DNA of 64,000 nucleotides. Source: Maribacter sp044594925 (GTDB lineage: Bacteria > Bacteroidota > Bacteroidia > Flavobacteriales > Flavobacteriaceae). Below the pieces are notes generated by a model that was not told the DNA's origin, ran no database searches, and saw nothing but the letters and a program-made list of their open reading frames with translations. Position 1 is the stretch's first letter; each line of letters starts with the position of its first letter. This document shows, piece after piece, positions 1 through 12,646 of this stretch. The position numbers and the translations under genes were made by a program. Location of the stretch: positions 1,674,001-1,738,000 of the forward strand of contig NZ_CP138991.1 in the NCBI RefSeq assembly GCF_044594925.1. The letters are read 5' to 3'.

Positions 1-388
1 CCCGAGCACTAGTAACACCAGCCATTAATAATTGTTCAGCCGATGAAGGCATTATTACATCTTTTAATAAAGGTGGATATGTTTTATCCCAATAGGCATA
101 GTCAGCGTGTCCATTAATCATGGTATGTACATGCATGTCCCATAATCCTGGGAGCACAGTCATACCCTCTGTAGATATTATTTCTGCATGATCTGGAATC
201 TCAAGGGTAGTAATTGTCCCTACGGCTTTGATCTTCTCTCCTTCAACAAGTATAACACTATTATCTATTGGCTCGGCCCCATAACCATCAATAAGGGTAC
301 CTCCTACCAAGGCCTTAATTTTTTTGGTTTGAGAAAAAGCAGTTATTGAAATTAATAACAGTACTAAAAAAGGTATTTTATTAGTCAT
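1..388 (-). CDS. Amidohydrolase family protein, N-terminal part (cut by window edge)
   Basis: About 129 N-terminal residues are visible; the rest lies beyond base 1. The ATG is at 388-386. A hydrophobic start ending in TAFSQ is a probable signal peptide, so the protein is likely periplasmic or surface exposed. It continues with the beta-strand fold that opens imidazolonepropionase-like and prolidase-like amidohydrolases. The segment V-L-P-G-L-W-D-M-H-V-H-T carries the HxH metal-binding pair typical of this superfamily. The substrate cannot be told from this fragment. It reads in the same direction as the rRNA operon upstream of it but is separated from it by the rRNA terminator. Confidence 0.8.
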   Translation of the reverse strand, partial: MTNKIPFLVLLLISITAFSQTKKIKALVGGTLIDGYGAEPIDNSVILVEGEKIKAVGTITTLEIPDHAEIISTEGMTVLPGLWDMHVHTMINGHADYAYWDKTYPPLLKDVIMPSSAEQLLMAGVTSAR

Positions 389-450
389 ATCAGGTTATCT
401 ATATTATAAATATAATACTAAACCTACTTTCATTTAATTTTCCTGTATAA

Positions 451-484
451 AAAAACCCCCTTCACGTATTGTGAAGGGGGTTTC
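451..484 (-). terminator. Rho-independent terminator of the rRNA operon
   Basis: Perfect inverted repeat: AACCCCCTTCAC at 454-465 pairs with GTGAAGGGGGTT at 471-482 around a 5-base loop. On the minus strand a run of T follows (451-456). It lies just after the 3' end of 5S rRNA, as expected for the end of the operon. Confidence 0.9.
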
Positions 485-490
485 GAAGTA

Positions 491-600
491 AGGCGGCTAC
501 CTACTCTCCCACTTGGTATAGCAGTACCATCGGCGCAAACGGTCTTAACTTCCCTGTTCGGAATGGTAAGGGGTGTGCCCCGTCGCCATGGCCACCTAAA
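491..600 (-). rRNA. rrf: 5S ribosomal RNA
   Basis: The minus strand carries the conserved 5S pattern: GGTGGCCATGGCGACGGGG near the 5' end, CCGAACAGGGAAG in the middle and GGGAGAGTAGGT near the 3' end. The length of about 110 nt and the position after 23S fit. The ends are estimated by comparison with known 5S genes and could be off by a few bases. Confidence 0.92.
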
Positions 601-671
601 TTTTGGCCCTCTGGCCCCCAAAGGGGGAACCTGAGGTTCTAATTTTTTAAATGCTTCTACTATGACTTTAA

Positions 672-704
672 CTTAGCGAATGCTGAGCGAAGTCGAAGCA
701 TGAC
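672..704. repeat. Possible dispersed Bacteroidota repeat in the 23S-5S spacer
   Basis: The stretch with GCTGAGCGAAGTCGAAGCATG resembles short dispersed elements that I recall from flavobacterial intergenic regions. Only one clear copy was seen here, so the call rests on resemblance alone. A genome-wide search for the core would settle it. Confidence 0.3.
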
Positions 705-822
705 ATAATAAAGGAACAGGTACCCAAAAAGAAAGTAACGTTGTATCGTTACAATAAAGAAATACAATTTTATAAGTAATTAAAAAAGGAGTTGCACCCC
801 CGCCCTAAAGCGGAGGATGCGT

Positions 823-3644
<2,822 letters not shown>

Positions 3645-3880
3645 CGCCAAACCTTCTTATTTGCTTACTTATTATTATTCGTACTCTTTACTTTCATCAT
3701 ATGCCGTAAGGCATACAACTAAGATTCGTGTTTCTTTCTTTTTAGGTATATACAGCACTAATGCTATATATCCTGTTCCAATATGTCAATGAACGTTGTC
3801 GTGAGCCACGATTGGCAATTAAATCCAATCGAACTCAAACTCAATACATGAAGATAACTACATTATCTCCAGGCATTGCC

Positions 3881-3957
3881 TGGTGGAGAATATCGGAGTC
3901 GAACCGATGACCTCCTGCGTGCAAGGCAGGCGCTCTAGCCAGCTGAGCTAATCCCCC
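3881..3957 (-). tRNA. tRNA-Ala (anticodon TGC)
   Basis: Cloverleaf on the minus strand: acceptor GGGGGAT pairs with ATTCTCC, D arm TAGCTCAGCTGGCTAGAGC, anticodon stem-loop CCTGC-CTTGCAC-GCAGG with anticodon TGC, and T arm TCGGTTCGACTCCGA. The 3' CCA is encoded (3881-3883). It sits in the 16S-23S spacer, its usual place. Confidence 0.97.
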
Positions 3958-4146
3958 AGTTAGTTGATCGTTGTTCGTTGTTCGTTGCTAGTAAAACCAT
4001 CAACTATCAACCAAGAACCAACAACTAGTTTGTCTCAACTTCTAAAATTTCCTTCAATATTTCAATCAATGAACGTGTCGACAATCCTTTTTTTTTACTA
4101 TCAACTAGCAACCAAAAACCATCGACCGCAAGCTTAGCTTGCATCG

Positions 4147-4220
4147 TAGTCCCAGGCAGACTCGAACTGCCGACCTCTACATTATCAGTGTAGCGCTCTA
4201 ACCAGCTGAGCTATGGGACT
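4147..4220 (-). tRNA. tRNA-Ile (anticodon GAT)
   Basis: Cloverleaf on the minus strand: acceptor AGTCCCA pairs with TGGGACT, anticodon stem-loop CTACA-CTGATAA-TGTAG with anticodon GAT, and T arm GCAGTTCGAGTCTGC. After the discriminator A the genome reads CGA, so the CCA end is not encoded, unlike in the neighbouring tRNA-Ala. Standard 16S-Ile-Ala-23S order. Confidence 0.97.
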
Positions 4221-4391
4221 GTCCCTACACTACAACTCCCTAAAAGGAACATGTAACGTATTTACTATATATCATAATTGTGGAGCTTCTTGTGAACATT
4301 ACTATCGATACTTGAACTATAAATCGAAAAAACGGGACCGGAAACTTGTCTCGAAAATGTCAGGGACCGTCCTTAAAAGGACAATCTCTAG

Positions 4392-5920
<1,529 letters not shown>

Positions 5921-6177
5921 TGTTCTGTATATATTCGTCCCAACAAATCCAATGTCCGTCCCCGGCCCCGATTCTCTCGATCTAATTCTTCTATCCGAAA
6001 CTTTCGTCCTAAATATTATATGATTCTTTTGTTCTACCTAAAAACTGATTCCTAAAAAAACACAAAGGCTTCCCTATTATCAGCTCTTATTCTCTCCACA
6101 ATATTTCAATGAACTCCTTAAAAATAAATCGCTCTTCGCTCTTCATTTATCACCTCAAGTATCTCTCAAAGCGGGTG

Positions 6178-6185
6178 CAAATATA
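6178..6185 (-). promoter_or_regulatory. -7 box of the rRNA operon promoter
   Basis: On the minus strand this reads TATATTTG followed by CACCCGC, a perfect TAnnTTTG box. The same box-plus-context occurs at the tRNA-Lys promoter (22890-22897), which supports a stable-RNA promoter. No clear TTG was seen at -33; the upstream DNA is T-rich. Confidence 0.7.
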
Positions 6186-6462
6186 AGAGGGTTTTTTGAA
6201 TTAAAAATAAAATTCACATCTTTTTTAGTCTTTTTTTTTCTCTTTTTTTTAATGACTTAAATCTTAGGTCATTAGAGATATGAAAAAATCTAAAAAGGCC
6301 TTGAATTTAATAAAATACTTACATCCCCACAAATGGCGATCCATGAAATTTGAACGTGCTTTTAGTAAAAACCTTCATCTTATACCCCTGTAAGATATTA
6401 AGACTCTTTTCAAACAGTAAGCTATACCCTAGTGATGTTCAAAAAAACATCGTAATAATATA

Positions 6463-6493
6463 TTGTACGCCTTAGTACTTCGCATTATCTTTG
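6463..6493 (+). promoter_or_regulatory. thrS promoter
   Basis: TTG at 6463-6465 and TATCTTTG at 6486-6493, separated by 20 bases, match the Bacteroidota -33/-7 pattern. Transcription would start about 6 bases later, giving a leader of roughly 20-25 nt before the thrS ATG. Confidence 0.7.
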
Positions 6494-6521
6494 CCCACTA
6501 TATAATATATTAAAGAGGACC

Positions 6522-8462
6522 ATGATTAAAATAACGCTGCCAGATGGTTCCGTTAGGGAATTTGAAAAAGGCATCACTCCCATGGGGGTTGCCAAAAGTA
6601 TTAGCGAAGGATTTGCTAGAAATGTCATTTCAGCAAAATTTAACACGCAAACCATTGAATCATCAACTCCTTTACATACCAATGGCTCCTTAGTATTATT
6701 CACATGGAAAGATAAGGAAGGTAAAACAGCCTTCTGGCATTCTACATCGCACATTGTTGCCCAGGCAATAGAAGAACTATATCCTGGAGTAAAGCTGACA
6801 ATTGGTCCCGCTATTGATAACGGGTTTTATTATGATGTAGACTTACCTGACGGAACCATATCCGAAAAGGACTTTCCTACCATAGAGAAAAAAGCACTGG
6901 AAATTGCCCGTGGTAAACATGATTTTAAAATGAAATCAGTTACCAAGGAAGATGCGCTTAAATTCTACAAGAAAGAAGGAAACGAATATAAAGTAGAGCT
7001 CATAGAGAACTTAGAGGATGGTACTATTACTTTTTGCGACCATGACACCTTTACCGATTTATGCCGAGGCGGCCACATTCCTAATACAGGGATTGTAAAA
7101 GCAATTAAAATTCTCAGTGTTGCCGGTGCCTACTGGAGAGGTGATGAAAACAAACCTCAACTTACACGTATTTATGGTATTTCATTTCCAAAACAAAAAG
7201 AATTAACAGCATACCTTGCACTTGTAGAAGAGGCCAAGAAGAGAGATCATAGAAAACTAGGGAAGGAGCTAGAGCTTTTTACATTTTCACAGAAAGTGGG
7301 TCAAGGACTTCCACTGTGGCTTCCTAAAGGTGCTGCTCTAAGAGAGCGCTTGGAACAATTCTTAAAAAAAGCGCAGAAAAAAGCGGGTTATGAAATGGTG
7401 GTAACGCCCCATATTGGTCAAAAGGAACTCTACGTTACTTCCGGTCATTACGCAAAATATGGAGAAGACAGCTTTCAGCCTATAAAAACCCCTAAAATGG
7501 ATGAGGAGTTTTTATTAAAGCCGATGAATTGTCCGCATCATTGTGAGGTTTATAATTTTAAACCACACTCCTACAAAGATCTGCCGAAACGTTTTGCAGA
7601 ATTTGGCACAGTGTATAGGTATGAGCAAAGTGGAGAATTACATGGCTTAACAAGAGTAAGAGGGTTTACACAAGATGATGCGCATATTTTCTGTACATCC
7701 GACCAGTTAGCAGATGAATTTAAAAATGTAATTGACTTAACATTATATGTACTAGGTTCGTTAGGTTTTGATAATTTCACTGCTCAAGTTTCTGTAAGAG
7801 ATTTAAATAATCCGGATAAATATATAGGCGAATCAGAAAATTGGGACAAGGCAGAAAGTGCCATAATCAATGCAGCAAAAGAAAAAGGCTTAGATTATAT
7901 AATAGAAAGTGGTGAAGCAGCTTTTTATGGTCCTAAGCTAGATTTTATGATAAAAGATGCTCTTGGACGCTCTTGGCAACTTGGCACAATACAGGTAGAT
8001 TACAACTTACCAGAACGTTTTGACCTTAGTTATAAAGGTAGTGACAATGAACTACACCGACCTATAATGATACACCGTGCACCCTTCGGAAGCATGGAGC
8101 GTTTTATAGCGCTATTACTAGAACACACAGGTGGTAATTTTCCACTTTGGCTTATTCCCGAACAAGCCATTGTATTGCCGGTGAGCGAGAAACATGAAAA
8201 ATATGCGGAAAAAGTTTTAAAATCCCTAGAAAATAGCGAAATTCGCGCCCTCATTGATAATAGGAACGAGACTGTAGGCAAAAAAATAAGGGAGGCAGAG
8301 TTAAATAAAATTCCTTTTATGCTCATAGTTGGAGAAAACGATGAAAAAGCAAATACCATTTCTGTAAGAAGACATGGAGGAGACGATTTAGGAGCCATTA
8401 CCACTGAACAGTTTACAGACTTGGTAACTAAAGAAATAAATAGTACTTTAAAGTCGTTTTAA
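6522..8462 (+). CDS. thrS: Threonyl-tRNA synthetase
   Basis: Charges tRNA-Thr with threonine in the cytoplasm. The 646 residues match the usual bacterial length. The N-terminal TGS domain starts at residue 1 (ITLPDGSVREFEKG). The editing domain follows with HSTSHIVAQAIEELYPG near residue 75. The class II catalytic core begins near residue 240 and contains MNCPHHCEVY, with the zinc-binding cysteine, and RYEQSGELHGLTRVRGFTQDD (motif 2). The anticodon-binding domain forms the last 100 residues. The start is supported by the promoter just upstream. It is followed by infC, rpmI and rplT in the same direction, an order conserved in many bacteria. Confidence 0.98.
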   Translation: MIKITLPDGSVREFEKGITPMGVAKSISEGFARNVISAKFNTQTIESSTPLHTNGSLVLFTWKDKEGKTAFWHSTSHIVAQAIEELYPGVKLTIGPAIDNGFYYDVDLPDGTISEKDFPTIEKKALEIARGKHDFKMKSVTKEDALKFYKKEGNEYKVELIENLEDGTITFCDHDTFTDLCRGGHIPNTGIVKAIKILSVAGAYWRGDENKPQLTRIYGISFPKQKELTAYLALVEEAKKRDHRKLGKELELFTFSQKVGQGLPLWLPKGAALRERLEQFLKKAQKKAGYEMVVTPHIGQKELYVTSGHYAKYGEDSFQPIKTPKMDEEFLLKPMNCPHHCEVYNFKPHSYKDLPKRFAEFGTVYRYEQSGELHGLTRVRGFTQDDAHIFCTSDQLADEFKNVIDLTLYVLGSLGFDNFTAQVSVRDLNNPDKYIGESENWDKAESAIINAAKEKGLDYIIESGEAAFYGPKLDFMIKDALGRSWQLGTIQVDYNLPERFDLSYKGSDNELHRPIMIHRAPFGSMERFIALLLEHTGGNFPLWLIPEQAIVLPVSEKHEKYAEKVLKSLENSEIRALIDNRNETVGKKIREAELNKIPFMLIVGENDEKANTISVRRHGGDDLGAITTEQFTDLVTKEINSTLKSF

Positions 8463-8493
8463 TAAAATTAAGTTTAACTAAAAATACGAAGTC

Positions 8494-9051
8494 ATAGCAA
8501 TACGTAAAAGATTTAGACCTCAACCAAGAAGGGAAAATAAAAATCCCCATAATATCAATGAAAAAATACTTGCTCCTGAAGTAAGGTTGGTTGGTGATAA
8601 TGTAGAGGTTGGTGTATATCCTATTAGGAAAGCACTAGACATCTCAAAAGAACTTGAATTAGACTTGGTTGAAATTTCGCCTAAAGCGAAACCACCGGTT
8701 TGTAAAATAATAGATTATAAAAAGTTCTTATACGAACAAAAGAAAAGGGATAAGGCCATGAAGGCTAAAGCCTCTAAAGTTGTCGTTAAAGAAATTCGTT
8801 TTGGTCCTAATACGGATGATCACGATTATGAATTTAAAAAGAAGCATGCTGAAAAGTTCCTTAAAGACGGAGCAAAATTAAAAGCATATGTATTTTTTAA
8901 AGGAAGATCCATTGTTTACAAGGATCAGGGAGAAATATTATTATTACGCTTGGCATCAGAATTAGAAGAATTAGGGAAGGTAGAACAGATGCCAAAATTA
9001 GAAGGTAAGCGAATGACCATGTTCATTGCTCCAAAAACAAAAGGAAAATAA
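8494..9051 (+). CDS. infC: Translation initiation factor IF-3, start codon ATA
   Basis: IF-3 binds the 30S subunit and checks the start codon. The frame holds the N-domain (APEVRLVGDNVEVG, then DLVEISPKAKPPVCKI) and the C-domain (KEIRFGPNTDDHDYEFK, GRSIVYKDQGE). The first ATG/GTG/TTG in frame is the TTG at 8587, which would remove the essential start of the N-domain. Upstream of it the frame encodes a basic N-terminus A-I-R-K-R-F-R-P typical of flavobacterial IF-3, back to a stop at 8479. The only reasonable start is ATA at 8494, giving 185 aa. Rare starts that IF-3 itself discriminates against (AUU in E. coli) allow autoregulation, and AUA would serve the same way. Confidence 0.93.
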   Translation: MAIRKRFRPQPRRENKNPHNINEKILAPEVRLVGDNVEVGVYPIRKALDISKELELDLVEISPKAKPPVCKIIDYKKFLYEQKKRDKAMKAKASKVVVKEIRFGPNTDDHDYEFKKKHAEKFLKDGAKLKAYVFFKGRSIVYKDQGEILLLRLASELEELGKVEQMPKLEGKRMTMFIAPKTKGK

Positions 9052-9152
9052 TAGTTTACCCGTATACAGGGTATACTTCTAATAACATACTGAAAATAAG
9101 CCTTAATACGCTTGTTCAGCATAAGTGAGATTCATACATAAAATAGGAGAAA

Positions 9153-9350
9153 ATGCCTAAACAAAAAACAAAATCTAGTGCTAAAAAGCGATTTAAGCTT
9201 ACTGGTACTGGTAAAATCAAAAGAAAGCACGCTTTTAAAAGTCACATTCTTACAAAGAAGTCTAAGAAGCGTAAGCTAGCGTTAACACATGATACACTGG
9301 TACACCAGCATGATGTTAACAGTATCAAAGAACAATTAAGATTAAAATAA
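9153..9350 (+). CDS. rpmI: 50S ribosomal protein L35
   Basis: Short, very basic protein of 65 residues starting MPKQKTKSSAKKRFKLTGTG and containing KRKHAFKSHILTKKSKKRKR-like L35 core residues. It is a part of the large subunit. It lies 101 bases after infC and 91 bases before rplT in the conserved infC-rpmI-rplT operon. Confidence 0.97.
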   Translation: MPKQKTKSSAKKRFKLTGTGKIKRKHAFKSHILTKKSKKRKLALTHDTLVHQHDVNSIKEQLRLK

Positions 9351-9441
9351 TTGTCCTTTAACAGGTAAAATTATTAACCATGGAGTTAGGCTTAAAATAA
9401 AGTGTCAGTTTTGACCGCCTACTACAAAAAAATTAAATGAA

Positions 9442-9786
9442 ATGCCAAGATCAGTAAATGCAGTAGCTTCCAGAGCCAGAAGAAAAAAGGTAATGAAGCA
9501 AGCCAAAGGTTACTTTGGAAGACGTAAAAACGTTTGGACAGTAGCTAAAAACGCGGTTGAAAAAGCAATGTTATATGCTTACAGAGACCGTAGAAACAAA
9601 AAAAGAACGTTCCGTTCCTTATGGATTACCCGTATCAACGCAGGTGCCAGATTACACGGAATGTCTTACTCACAATTTATGGGTAAAGTAAAAGCTAACA
9701 ACATAGAACTTAATAGAAAAGTTTTAGCGGATTTAGCCATGAACCACCCAGAAGCTTTTAAAGCGGTTGTAGATCAAGTAAAGTAA
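9442..9786 (+). CDS. rplT: 50S ribosomal protein L20
   Basis: L20 is an early-assembling 23S-binding protein. The 114 residues match the family; the start MPRSVNAVASRARRKKVMKQ and the RITRINAGAR-like stretch are diagnostic. In other bacteria L20 represses its own operon by binding a leader or intergenic RNA structure. Whether the 91-base rpmI-rplT gap contains such a structure was not resolved. A strong terminator follows. Confidence 0.97.
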   Translation: MPRSVNAVASRARRKKVMKQAKGYFGRRKNVWTVAKNAVEKAMLYAYRDRRNKKRTFRSLWITRINAGARLHGMSYSQFMGKVKANNIELNRKVLADLAMNHPEAFKAVVDQVK

Positions 9787-9811
9787 AGAAATTAATTATC
9801 TCACTTAAAAA

Positions 9812-9838
9812 AATCCGATTCTTCTGAATCGGATTTTT
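9812..9838 (+). terminator. Terminator after rplT
   Basis: AATCCGATTC (9812-9821) pairs with GAATCGGATT (9826-9835) around loop TTCT, followed by a T run. It ends the thrS-infC-rpmI-rplT transcript. Confidence 0.9.
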
Positions 9839-9879
9839 TGCTTTATACTATCCTAGATTTCGGTATAAATAATAATAAA

Positions 9880-10302
9880 TCAATTTCCATAAGCAGTGAC
9901 TACTAACCTCCTACCCGAAGCATTATTTCGATGTTCACATAAATAGATACCTTGCCAAACACCTAAATTGAGTCTACCATTCGTAATTGGTATTTGTACA
10001 GAAACTCCCATTAAAGCAGCTTTAATATGTGCTGGCATATCATCAGAACCTTCATACGTATGAATGTAATATGGAGCATCTTCCGGAACCATTTTGTTCA
10101 TATGACTTTCAAAATCAACTCGTACGGTGGGGTCAGCATTTTCGTTAATCGTTAAGCTTGCAGAAGTATGTTTTATAAATACCTGAAGCATTCCTATGTC
10201 TATTTTTTCAATATCAGGAATCTCGTTTAAAACGGTATCCGTTATGATATGAAAACCCCTCTTAAAAGGCTTAAGTTTAAACTCTTTCTGAAACCAATAC
10301 AT
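9880..10302 (-). CDS. yjbQ: YjbQ family protein (UPF0047)
   Basis: 140 residues, the normal length for this family. Diagnostic motifs are FIKHTSASLTINENADP near residue 65, carrying the conserved histidine and Ser/Thr cluster, and GVWQGIYLCEHR near the C-terminus. Some members have weak thiamine-phosphate synthase activity and are annotated as secondary thiamine-phosphate synthase; the true cellular role is not settled. It stands alone, convergent with rplT and divergent from the HAD gene. Confidence 0.9.
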   Translation of the reverse strand: MYWFQKEFKLKPFKRGFHIITDTVLNEIPDIEKIDIGMLQVFIKHTSASLTINENADPTVRVDFESHMNKMVPEDAPYYIHTYEGSDDMPAHIKAALMGVSVQIPITNGRLNLGVWQGIYLCEHRNNASGRRLVVTAYGN

Positions 10303-10395
10303 GTTCTTCTATTATTAAATAAAGGTAAAACTTTAAAACAAACGCTTTAATATTGTAGGTATTGAAATACCTTTAACCTTAAACTATACTATCTA

Positions 10396-11199
10396 ATGAA
10401 TTTATCCCGCGTAAAAATGGTTGTTTCTGATATGGACGGAACCCTATTGAATTCCCAACATGAAATGAGCAGTCGTTTTTTTGAACTTTTTAAAGCTTTA
10501 AAGAAGCGCAATGTACTTTTCGTAGCAGCCAGTGGAAGACAATATAATAGTATTCTTGATAAATTACATTCTGTTAAAGAAGACATTATAGTGGTTGCAG
10601 AAAACGGAGGTTTTGTTATGCGTAAAGAAGAAGAACTACTGAGTACGCTACTACCAAAAATAAAACAACAAAAAACCTTAAATGTAATTTCAGAAGTTTC
10701 TAATATACATCCTGTTTTATGTGGTAAAAGAAGTGCATACCTTACAGGGAAATCTAAAGAATTTAAGGAGCTTCTAAGACAATACTATTCCGCTTTTACA
10801 ATTGTAGATGATTTGAATATGGTGGAGGAAGAAATAATTAAAATAGCAATATATCATTTTGAAAGTTCGGAAGACTACGTTTACCCTCACGTTAAGCATT
10901 TAGAAAGTGATTTAAAAGTAAAGGTTTCGGGTCCTAATTGGGTAGATATCTCCAGTCCGGATGCGAATAAGGGGTATGCCATAAAAAAATTACAGGAAAT
11001 ATATGGGATATCACCTGCAGAGACTATGGTTTTTGGTGATTATAATAATGATTTGGAGATGTTAGCACGTGCAGATTTCAGTTTTGCTATGGAAAACGCT
11101 CATGAAAATGTAAAAAAAGCTGCAAAGTACCAGACAACCAGTAATGATACTTTAGGGGTTGAGAAAATTTTGGAACAACTGTTGGCACAAAAGCTTTAG
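10396..11199 (+). CDS. Cof-type HAD phosphatase
   Basis: 267-residue cytoplasmic haloacid-dehalogenase hydrolase of the Cof/YidA subfamily. Motif I is S-D-M-D-G-T-L near residue 12 (nucleophile and general acid aspartates). Motif III/IV is GDYNNDLEML near residue 215. A C2 cap of about 100 residues lies between them. These enzymes hydrolyse sugar phosphates and other small phospho-metabolites; the substrate cannot be inferred here. Its 3' end overlaps the convergent downstream gene by 4 bases. Confidence 0.92.
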   Translation: MNLSRVKMVVSDMDGTLLNSQHEMSSRFFELFKALKKRNVLFVAASGRQYNSILDKLHSVKEDIIVVAENGGFVMRKEEELLSTLLPKIKQQKTLNVISEVSNIHPVLCGKRSAYLTGKSKEFKELLRQYYSAFTIVDDLNMVEEEIIKIAIYHFESSEDYVYPHVKHLESDLKVKVSGPNWVDISSPDANKGYAIKKLQEIYGISPAETMVFGDYNNDLEMLARADFSFAMENAHENVKKAAKYQTTSNDTLGVEKILEQLLAQKL

Positions 11200-12458
11200 G
11201 TTTTTTGCTTTTTCTTTTTTGCCGCTGGAAACAGCACATTGTTTAAGATAAGTCTATATCCGGGGGAAGTGGGATGCAATTCTAACTCGGTTTTTGGGTC
11301 TCCTACCCTATGCTGATAATCCTCTGGGTCATGCCCTCCGTAAAAGGTAAAAAAACCTTTCCCCTTTATTCCATGAATATATCTTGCCTCCTCATTCAAT
11401 TTATTTTCTCCCAGCACCAAAACTGTAGGTTTCAATTGGGTTCTATTAAAAGCTGTGGTCTGCCCCATAAAACCTTTTACTAAGGCAGTATGATTTTGAC
11501 AAAGCATGGTCGGAACTGGGTCCCACTTGGCGGAGAAATCCATCAAAGAGAAATAATCGGATTCTTTAGGTACATTACCCCTCTTAGCGGTCATATCAAT
11601 GGAAGAAAATTCATATTTCAGCGGACTTCGTTCCAATATAAAATCCTTAAAAGCAAAGGTCTTATTAAAATCTATACTAGCCTGATAATTAGGGTCAGAT
11701 GCATCACCATCGAACATTGGTTCACAGATATCAACACCATCCGCCGCTAAGGCAATGTCAAAACTATCCGTAGCCGAGCACATAGCAAACATAAATCCGC
11801 CCCCTATAACATAGTTCCTGATTTTTAATGCAACTGCCCGTTTTTCTTCCGAAACCTTCTCATAACCAAGCTTACGCGCTAATTTTTCAGACTCTTTCTT
11901 ACTATCGATGTACCAAGGTGTAGCCCTGTAAGCACCGTAGAACTTACCATATTGCCCCGTAAAATCTTCATGGTGTAAATGCAGCCAATCGTACAGGGCC
12001 AACTTATCATTTAACACCTCTTCATCATAAACGGTAACATATGGAATCTCGGCATAGGTAAGAGCCATGGTTACCGCATCATCCCATGGCTGATTACCCT
12101 TGGGCGAATAAACAGCTATTTTTGGTGCTTTCTCCAAAATTACTGCATCTTGGTTTTGAGAAGGACTACTTATTTCATCTAAAATGCGATTAGTTTCACT
12201 ATCCGAAATCACCTCAAAAGACACACCCCGTATTTGGCACTCCTTACGAATATTATCGCCATCTGGCAATAAAAAGGACCCCCCACGGTAGTTTAAGAGC
12301 CATTGTACTTTTTGTTGTTTCGATAGAATCCAATAGGTAATACCATAGGCCTTTAAGTGGTTCTTTTGTGTATCGGCATCCATGGGAATGAGTATGGCGG
12401 AAGCCGAAGCATGAAATGAAAAAAGTAGTAAAAAGATAGATAGCAACAGTTTATGCAT
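11196..12458 (-). CDS. Secreted conserved Bacteroidota protein, often named 'asparagine synthetase B'
   Basis: 420 residues with a clear signal peptide (hydrophobic core, cut near S-F-H-A-S-A-S-A), so it acts outside the cytoplasm. I recall this family from Bacteroidota genomes, where it is often labelled asparagine synthetase B. That name looks wrong: there is no N-terminal catalytic cysteine of a glutaminase domain and no SGGxDS ATP-pyrophosphatase loop. Visible landmarks are LLNYRGGSFLLPD near residue 55, a region of predicted alpha/beta fold (AVYSPKGNQPWDD), GGGFMFAMCSATDSF near residue 215 and FFTFYGGHDPEDY near the C-terminus. These would fit a glutamine-amidotransferase-like or ThuA-like fold. 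The true function is unknown. Confidence 0.75.
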   Translation of the reverse strand: MHKLLLSIFLLLFSFHASASAILIPMDADTQKNHLKAYGITYWILSKQQKVQWLLNYRGGSFLLPDGDNIRKECQIRGVSFEVISDSETNRILDEISSPSQNQDAVILEKAPKIAVYSPKGNQPWDDAVTMALTYAEIPYVTVYDEEVLNDKLALYDWLHLHHEDFTGQYGKFYGAYRATPWYIDSKKESEKLARKLGYEKVSEEKRAVALKIRNYVIGGGFMFAMCSATDSFDIALAADGVDICEPMFDGDASDPNYQASIDFNKTFAFKDFILERSPLKYEFSSIDMTAKRGNVPKESDYFSLMDFSAKWDPVPTMLCQNHTALVKGFMGQTTAFNRTQLKPTVLVLGENKLNEEARYIHGIKGKGFFTFYGGHDPEDYQHRVGDPKTELELHPTSPGYRLILNNVLFPAAKKKKQKT

Positions 12459-12646
12459 AGAAAGAAATTAGATTCTGGAGTGCCTAACTCCTGGACATTA
12501 AATTCTTTCATAAAGTTAGTAGAAATTAACTTGCCAAAGGTTAAATAATATTTAAAACAATGGGTAGGCAGTGCTGGGACAACCAGTAATTTTGATACTA
12601 GTTTTTCCAAAAAGAGTGTTATACTGGTTTGAAATTATTCCTTGAT

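Larger units (their letters stand above)
5921..6521. other. Divergent control region between the rRNA operon and thrS
   Basis: A 600-base gene-free stretch. It holds the roughly 250-base leader of 16S (minus strand), the rRNA promoter near 6178-6185, an AT-rich stretch with long T runs around 6190-6255 that could act as an upstream element, and the thrS promoter at 6463-6493. No T-box, riboswitch or threonine-rich leader peptide was recognised in front of thrS. Confidence 0.6.

Noticed and set aside
3959..4140. Repeated CAACTA/CAACCAAGAACC-type stretches in the 16S-23S spacer, checked as a possible CRISPR or tandem repeat
   Set aside because: The units are irregular, few and without spacers; ordinary low-complexity spacer drift explains them. 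No CRISPR array was seen anywhere in the window.
6280..6393. 37-codon frame (MKKSKKALNLIKYL) in front of thrS, considered as a leader peptide
   Set aside because: It has no run of threonine codons, no attenuator hairpin follows, and it lies upstream of the predicted thrS promoter at 6463-6493.
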